A stretch of DNA of 64,000 nucleotides, from NCBI GenBank assembly GCA_022839785.1, contig JALHJW010000001.1, positions 434,001 through 498,000 of the forward strand, in the 5' to 3' direction. The stretch comes from Desulfovibrio sp. GTDB taxonomy: Bacteria; Desulfobacterota; Desulfovibrionia; Desulfovibrionales; Desulfovibrionaceae. Below, piece by piece: positions 59,669 through 64,000 of this stretch; position 1 is the stretch's first letter; each line of letters opens with the position of its first letter. Under the pieces are notes generated by a model. The model saw nothing but the letters and a program-made list of their open reading frames with translations. It was not told the origin of the DNA and made no database searches. Both the position numbers and the translations under genes were made by a program.

Positions 59669-61410
59669 TGCTTTCCCCTGCAGGCCACGGGCCTGCCACG
59701 ACATTGCACCGGCATCCGGCGGCCCTGGCCGTCGCCGCCCTGCTGCTCACCGCCCTTTTCGCCGGATGCGCCGCCAAGCCCCCCCGGCAGCAGCCCGCCG
59801 CACCCGTCACCTGGACGCTCACCGAGGACGGCGCGGCCGCCTACTTCTATCTCGTCTTCCTGGACGAGGCCCAGGCAGGCCGCTTCCTGCAGGCCGAGGC
59901 GGCCCTGGACAGGGCCATCGAACTCGACCCCTCGCCCCGCCTCTATCTCGAAGCCGCCGAGTTCCAGTGGCGGCTGGGCCGTCCGGCCCGGGCGCGCGAA
60001 TACATCAAGCAGGCCCTGGACAAGGACCCCGGCGACCGCCTGATGGTCATGCGCCTGGCCGACTCCTACGTGGCCGAGCGGCGCTACGACGACGCCCTGA
60101 CCACCCTCTCCCTCTTCCTGCAGAAGAACCCGGGCGACATGACCGCCCTGCTCCGCTCCACGGACATCCAGATCGAGGCCCGGCGCTACGGTGAAGCCCT
60201 GCAGACCCTGGCGGGCATCCCGGCCAGGGACAGGGGGCCCGAGGCCCTCTACCTGGAGGCCAAGGCCAACGCGGGCCTGGGCAAGCGCCGCAAGGCCATC
60301 GAGATTCTGAAGCGGCTGGCCACGGACAATCCCGAGAGCGTGCTCTACGTGGCCGAACTGGCCTACCAGTACGAACTGGCCAAGGACTATGTGGCGGCCG
60401 AGGAGGCCTACACCCGCATCCTGGAGATGGAGGACGCGGGCGAGGAGGTCTGGCTCAGGCTGGTCTCCATCAACCTCAAGCTCAACAACCCCGAGCGGGC
60501 CATGTCCCTGGCCCAGGAAGGGCCGCCCTCGTCCGATTTCCTCATGGAGGCCGCGCGCACCTTCCTGGCCGAGGGTTTTCCCGACGAGGCCGCGCAGCTC
60601 CTGCAGCCCCTGACCCAGGACCCCAACGCCGATCCCAAGCTCTACTTCTATCTCGCCCTGCTCGCCTACGACGGCCAGAAAGACGCCGCCAAGGCCATGG
60701 AATACCTGGACAAGATACCGGCGGCCAGCGAGCTTTCCGGCCGCGCCGCCGCGTTCCGGGCGCACATGCTCTTCGTGCTCGGCCAGAAGGACGAGGCCTA
60801 CCGCCTGACCCAGGAAGGCAAGCGCGACTACCCCGAGATCAAGGATTTCTGGGAGATCGAGTCCTGGATCGCCGAGGACCGGGGCCAGTTCGACGAGGCC
60901 CGCAGCGTCATCGCCCAGGCGCTCTCCCTGTGGCCGGACGAGCCCGGCCTGCTCTACCGCCTGGGCGTGCTGCAGCACAAGATGGGCGACGACGACGCGG
61001 CCATCACCACCATGGAGCGGATCATCGTCCAGGACCCGGAGCATGCCGAGGCGCTCAATTTCGTGGGCTACCTGCTGGCCGACCTGGGCCGCGACCTGGA
61101 TCGCGCCCTGGTGCTCGTACAGCAGGCTCTGGCCCAAAAGCCCGACAGCGGCCACATCATCGACTCCCTGGCCTGGGTCCATTTCCGCATGGGCAAGCTG
61201 GACGCGGCCTGGGAGAACATCCGGCAGGCCGTGGAGCTGAGCCCGGACGACCCGACCATGTGGGAGCACTACGGCGACATCGCGGCCGCCCTGGGCAAGC
61301 GGACCGAGGCGCGCAAAGGCTGGCGCAGGTCCCTGGAACTGAAACCCGACGACCCCGGCCGCATCCAGCGCAAGCTCGACGGCCCAAAAGGCGGCGCGGA
61401 GCGCAAATGA
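59665..61410 (+). CDS. TPR-repeat lipoprotein
   Basis: 581 residues. A lipobox LFAGC (signal, then CAAKPPRQQ) predicts a lipoprotein. At least ten tetratricopeptide repeats of 34 residues follow (for example ALDRAIELDPSPRLYLEAAEFQWRLGRPARAREYIKQALDKDPGD). TPR arrays are protein-binding scaffolds; together with the next lipoprotein it may form an outer-membrane assembly. Overlaps the HD gene (ATGA) and the next gene (ATGA). Confidence 0.88.
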   Translation: MMLSPAGHGPATTLHRHPAALAVAALLLTALFAGCAAKPPRQQPAAPVTWTLTEDGAAAYFYLVFLDEAQAGRFLQAEAALDRAIELDPSPRLYLEAAEFQWRLGRPARAREYIKQALDKDPGDRLMVMRLADSYVAERRYDDALTTLSLFLQKNPGDMTALLRSTDIQIEARRYGEALQTLAGIPARDRGPEALYLEAKANAGLGKRRKAIEILKRLATDNPESVLYVAELAYQYELAKDYVAAEEAYTRILEMEDAGEEVWLRLVSINLKLNNPERAMSLAQEGPPSSDFLMEAARTFLAEGFPDEAAQLLQPLTQDPNADPKLYFYLALLAYDGQKDAAKAMEYLDKIPAASELSGRAAAFRAHMLFVLGQKDEAYRLTQEGKRDYPEIKDFWEIESWIAEDRGQFDEARSVIAQALSLWPDEPGLLYRLGVLQHKMGDDDAAITTMERIIVQDPEHAEALNFVGYLLADLGRDLDRALVLVQQALAQKPDSGHIIDSLAWVHFRMGKLDAAWENIRQAVELSPDDPTMWEHYGDIAAALGKRTEARKGWRRSLELKPDDPGRIQRKLDGPKGGAERK

Positions 61411-62180
61411 GACCGCTCGCCCGCCTGCTGGCGCTCGCCTGCTGCCTCTGCCTGGCGGCTTGCGCGGCCAAGGCCCCCCGGACCCCGCCCGACCCGGGCA
61501 GTCTCTGGGCGGGCTACCTCGCCCGGCAGGAAACCCTGGCGCGGCAGCCGGACCACATCGAGGCCCGGGCGAGCCTCTGGTACACCACGCCGGAGCGCTC
61601 CAACCGCACCCTGGTCGCCCTCTGGGGCAGTCTGGCCCGTCCCCTGCGGGCGGACATCAACGCCTCCATGGGCGCTTCCCTCGGCCTCTTCCGCGAGGAC
61701 GCGTCGGGCTGGACGGCCTACTATCCCCAGTCCAAGGAGGCCGTGGTGCATGCCGGAGGCGGCGCCGGAGCGGGAGCCCTGGGCGTGAACGTGCCGTTTT
61801 CCCTGCGCGACGTGGGCCTGCTGCTCAGCGGCAGGTTGCTGCCCCTCACCGGAGACGCGCCGCGCGCCTCCCTGCCCCTGGAGGACGGCCTGACCGCCTT
61901 CCTTCTGGACGGGAAAGGCCCTGCCGAACGGCTGGTGCTGGACCCGGAGGGCAGGCCCGCGGAACTGTCGGGCGGCGACGGCGAGCCCTGGACCGTGATC
62001 TTCAAGGACTACGACGATCCCGCCACGGACCTCGCCGGAGTGGTCGAGATGACCCTGCCCGGAGGCCGTTCGGCGCGCCTGATCCTCAAGTCGCTTGCGA
62101 TGCGCGGGCAGCCCTGGCCCGAGGCGGCCACGGCCCTGGCCATCCCACCGGACGTGGCGGTGCGGGCCGCGCGCCCCTGA
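61407..62180 (+). CDS. lipoprotein, LolB/DUF4292-like
   Basis: 257 residues. Lipobox LAAC at residues 16-19 (CLAACAAK). The middle (IEARASLWYTTPERSNRTLVALWGSLARPLRADINASMGASLGLFREDASGWTAYYPQSKEAVVHAGG) looks like a LolB- or DUF4292-type beta-sheet lipid-binding fold, and later strands repeat the pattern. It is coupled to the TPR lipoprotein. A role in lipoprotein transfer to the outer membrane is possible but not proven. Confidence 0.68.
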   Translation: MRPLARLLALACCLCLAACAAKAPRTPPDPGSLWAGYLARQETLARQPDHIEARASLWYTTPERSNRTLVALWGSLARPLRADINASMGASLGLFREDASGWTAYYPQSKEAVVHAGGGAGAGALGVNVPFSLRDVGLLLSGRLLPLTGDAPRASLPLEDGLTAFLLDGKGPAERLVLDPEGRPAELSGGDGEPWTVIFKDYDDPATDLAGVVEMTLPGGRSARLILKSLAMRGQPWPEAATALAIPPDVAVRAARP

Positions 62181-62240
62181 TTTCGACTGGAAATCCGCCT
62201 CCCATCCGTGTACGATTTCGCTCCGGCGCACGAGGAACCC

Positions 62241-62549
62241 ATGAACGACCCACACACACCTTTCGGCATCCTGCTGCTCGGCCTTCGGGTCCTTGGCGGC
62301 GAACTGTCCTGGATACTCGTCCGGGCCATGCGCCGCCTGGAGATCAGGCAACTGCAGAAGCGGCTGCGCGAGGAACGCGCCCTCCTGGAACGTCCGGGAA
62401 CGGACGCGGCCGATCGCGAGCTGTCCTCCAGGCAGGCGGCATTCCTGGAGGAGGAGATCGCCTTTCTCGCCCGGGAGATGGACGCCAAACGCGCGGACAT
62501 GGTCGCCCGCCGCACCGCCGCGTGGGGTCTGGAAAAGGAGCAGGCATGA
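62241..62549 (+). CDS. small membrane-anchored coiled-coil protein
   Basis: 102 residues from 62241 behind GAGGA. An N-terminal hydrophobic helix (FGILLLGLRVLGGELSWILVRAM) is followed by a charged coiled coil (about 42-95). No family is recognised. It overlaps rpiB by 4 nt (ATGA), so it belongs to the operon. Confidence 0.65.
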   Translation: MNDPHTPFGILLLGLRVLGGELSWILVRAMRRLEIRQLQKRLREERALLERPGTDAADRELSSRQAAFLEEEIAFLAREMDAKRADMVARRTAAWGLEKEQA

Positions 62550-63007
62550 CTTCCGCCACCCGTTGCAGGGTTTTCATCGCCTCGGATCACGGCGGCTTCG
62601 CGCTCAAGGGCGCGGTGGCTGCGCGCCTGGGCGAACTGGGCCACGACGTGCAGGATCTGGGGCCGGACTCGGCCGCCTCGGTGGACTATCCCAGCTTCGC
62701 CGCGGCGCTCTGCCGCCGTGTGCTGGCCGAGCCGGGCAGCCTCGGCGTGCTGATCTGCGGCACGGGCCTGGGCATGTCCATGGCCGCCAACCGCTTCCCC
62801 GGCATCCGGGCCGCCCTGTGCCACAACGAGTTCTCCGCCCGCATGGCCAGGCAGCACAACGACGCCAACGTGCTCTGTCTGGGCGAACGCGTGCTCGGCC
62901 TGGGCATGGCCTTGGGCATCGTGGACGCCTTTTTCGCCGCAGAGTTCGAGGGGGCGCGGCACAAGCGCCGCATCGACCTCATCGAGGAGCTGGCGATGCG
63001 GCCCTAG
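62546..63007 (+). CDS. rpiB: ribose 5-phosphate isomerase B
   Basis: 153 residues. IASDHGGFALKGAVAARLGELGHDVQDLG, then SVDYPSFA, the loop GVLICGTGLGMSMAANRFPGIRAALCHNEFSARMARQHNDANVLCLGERVLG are the full RpiB/LacAB signature, with the catalytic Cys in CGTG. Interconverts ribose 5-phosphate and ribulose 5-phosphate, fitting the transketolase gene downstream. Confidence 0.95.
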   Translation: MTSATRCRVFIASDHGGFALKGAVAARLGELGHDVQDLGPDSAASVDYPSFAAALCRRVLAEPGSLGVLICGTGLGMSMAANRFPGIRAALCHNEFSARMARQHNDANVLCLGERVLGLGMALGIVDAFFAAEFEGARHKRRIDLIEELAMRP

Positions 63008-63098
63008 CCGCCCGCGAGCGCCCCCGAGCCGCCCCGCGCCGTGCGGGGAACCACGCCAGCCACCCGGCCCCAGGGCCGCAATGACAAGGATACCGCGC

Positions 63099-64000
63099 AT
63101 GGACAACACGATGCTGGTCAACGTCGTCAAGGGACTGATCATGGACGCCACCCGCAAGGCCAATTCCGGCCATCCGGGCGGGGCCATGTCCTCCTCGGAT
63201 TTCGCCGTGGTCCTCTTCAGGGAGTTCCTGAAGTACGACCCGGACAACGCCTCCTGGGCCGACCGCGACCGTTTCGTGCTCTCCGCGGGCCACGAATCCT
63301 CCCTGCTGTACGCCATGCTCCACCTGGCGGGCTTCCTGCCCATGGAGGAGATCAGGAACTTCAGGCAGTGGGGCTCGCTGACCCCGGGGCATCCCGAACA
63401 CGATCTGACTCCCGGCGTGGAGGCCACCACCGGTCCCCTGGGCCAGGGGCTGGCCATGGCCGTGGGCATGGCCGTGGCCGAGGCGCACCAGCGCGCCCGC
63501 CTGGGCGCGGACGCCTGCGACCACTACACCTACGTCCTGGCCTCGGACGGCGACTTCCAGGAAGGGGTGGCCTACGGCGCGGCCACCCTGGCCGGTCTGT
63601 GGGGCCTGGGCAAGCTCATCGTCTTTTACGACTCCAACAAAATCCAGCTCGCCGGGCCGACCCGCCGCGTGGACTGCACCGACTACCGCAAGATTTACGA
63701 GGGCGTGTGCTGGCAGGTCATCGAGATCGACGGCCACGACCACGACCAGATCCGCAACGCCGTGCGCGAGGCCCGGCTCGACGCCTCCCGGCCCACGTTG
63801 ATCATCGGCCACACCACCATGGCCAAGGGCTCGGCCACGCGCGAGGGCGACGCCGGGACGCACGGCGAGCCGCTCTCCCCCGAGGAAATCGCGGCCACCA
63901 AGCAAAAGCTCGGTCTGCCCGCGGACCAGTCCTTCTTCTGCCCGGACGAGGCCCTGGCCGCGTTCCGCCAGCGCCACGAAACCCTGCGCGGACTGGCCGC
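63099..64000 (+). CDS. tkt: transketolase, 5' part (gene runs off the window)
   Basis: 300 residues of the thiamine-diphosphate-binding N-terminal domain, open to the right edge. SGHPGGAMSSSDFAVVLF, SAGHESSLLYAMLHLAGF, GPLGQGLAMAVGMAVAE, and the TPP/metal site ASDGDFQEGVAYGAATLAGLWGLGKLIVFYDSNKIQ are typical. AAGGA lies upstream of the ATG. The rest of the gene lies beyond 64000. Nonoxidative pentose phosphate pathway, together with rpiB. Confidence 0.93.
   Translation, partial: MDNTMLVNVVKGLIMDATRKANSGHPGGAMSSSDFAVVLFREFLKYDPDNASWADRDRFVLSAGHESSLLYAMLHLAGFLPMEEIRNFRQWGSLTPGHPEHDLTPGVEATTGPLGQGLAMAVGMAVAEAHQRARLGADACDHYTYVLASDGDFQEGVAYGAATLAGLWGLGKLIVFYDSNKIQLAGPTRRVDCTDYRKIYEGVCWQVIEIDGHDHDQIRNAVREARLDASRPTLIIGHTTMAKGSATREGDAGTHGEPLSPEEIAATKQKLGLPADQSFFCPDEALAAFRQRHETLRGLA

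Overview
The window is about 64 kb of GC-rich chromosome from a sulfate-reducing bacterium of the Desulfovibrio type (Desulfobacterota, formerly Deltaproteobacteria). The call rests on a complete tmc operon (transmembrane redox complex fed by a tetraheme type II cytochrome c3), a split-Soret cytochrome c, heme-binding periplasmic sensors, many sigma-54 activators and PAS kinases, and a MetH lacking its reactivation domain. I see no insertion sequence, prophage, integrase or CRISPR array; the region reads as ordinary chromosome.

Layout. 0.2-7.5 kb: a sigma-54 activator, citrate synthase, a flavoprotein, a beta-hydroxyacid dehydrogenase, two small conserved proteins and the split-Soret cytochrome. 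7.8-24.3 kb is the redox-signalling and tmc block. A minus-strand operon (15169 down to 7769) encodes a kinase with c-type heme motifs in its periplasmic domain, two paralogous receiver-first histidine kinases, an unknown protein, a tandem universal stress protein and a lone receiver. A sigma-54 activator (15411-16802) separates it from the plus-strand tmcD-tmcC-tmcB-tmcA-receiver operon. Both operons have a -24/-12 promoter, and similar 17-bp dyads lie about 83 bp upstream of the -12 element in each. The activator therefore probably drives both. A NifX-like protein, an iron alcohol dehydrogenase and another kinase follow.

24.4-33.1 kb: a chagasin-like protein, a radical SAM enzyme with a small cytochrome whose heme motif is CXCH, a methyltransferase-like protein, DUF445, an HU protein with a helical tail, DUF493, DeoC, SppA, and a glutaredoxin-thioredoxin reductase fusion. 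33.1-43.6 kb: a divergent MarR/acetyltransferase pair with two operator dyads, a heme-binding chemoreceptor, two overlapping glycosyltransferases, a diguanylate cyclase with a possible sigma-54 promoter, a DUF1007/NicO metal exporter pair, a ComFB-like protein and a thioredoxin reductase-like protein.

43.6-64 kb is mainly housekeeping: tRNA-Met(CAT), Nif3-like and zinc-ribbon proteins, RNase P RNA with its terminator, IspDF, CysS, a Phd/RelE toxin-antitoxin pair, RadA, Hpt, a TlpA-like thioredoxin, MetH, an RpoH-type sigma factor with an acidic N-terminal extension, a six-gene run from an HD protein to RpiB, and the start of transketolase, which runs off the right edge.

Gene starts were moved to internal start codons wherever a good ribosome-binding site and family N-terminus supported it. 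Functions come from motif reading and family knowledge; no database search was run.
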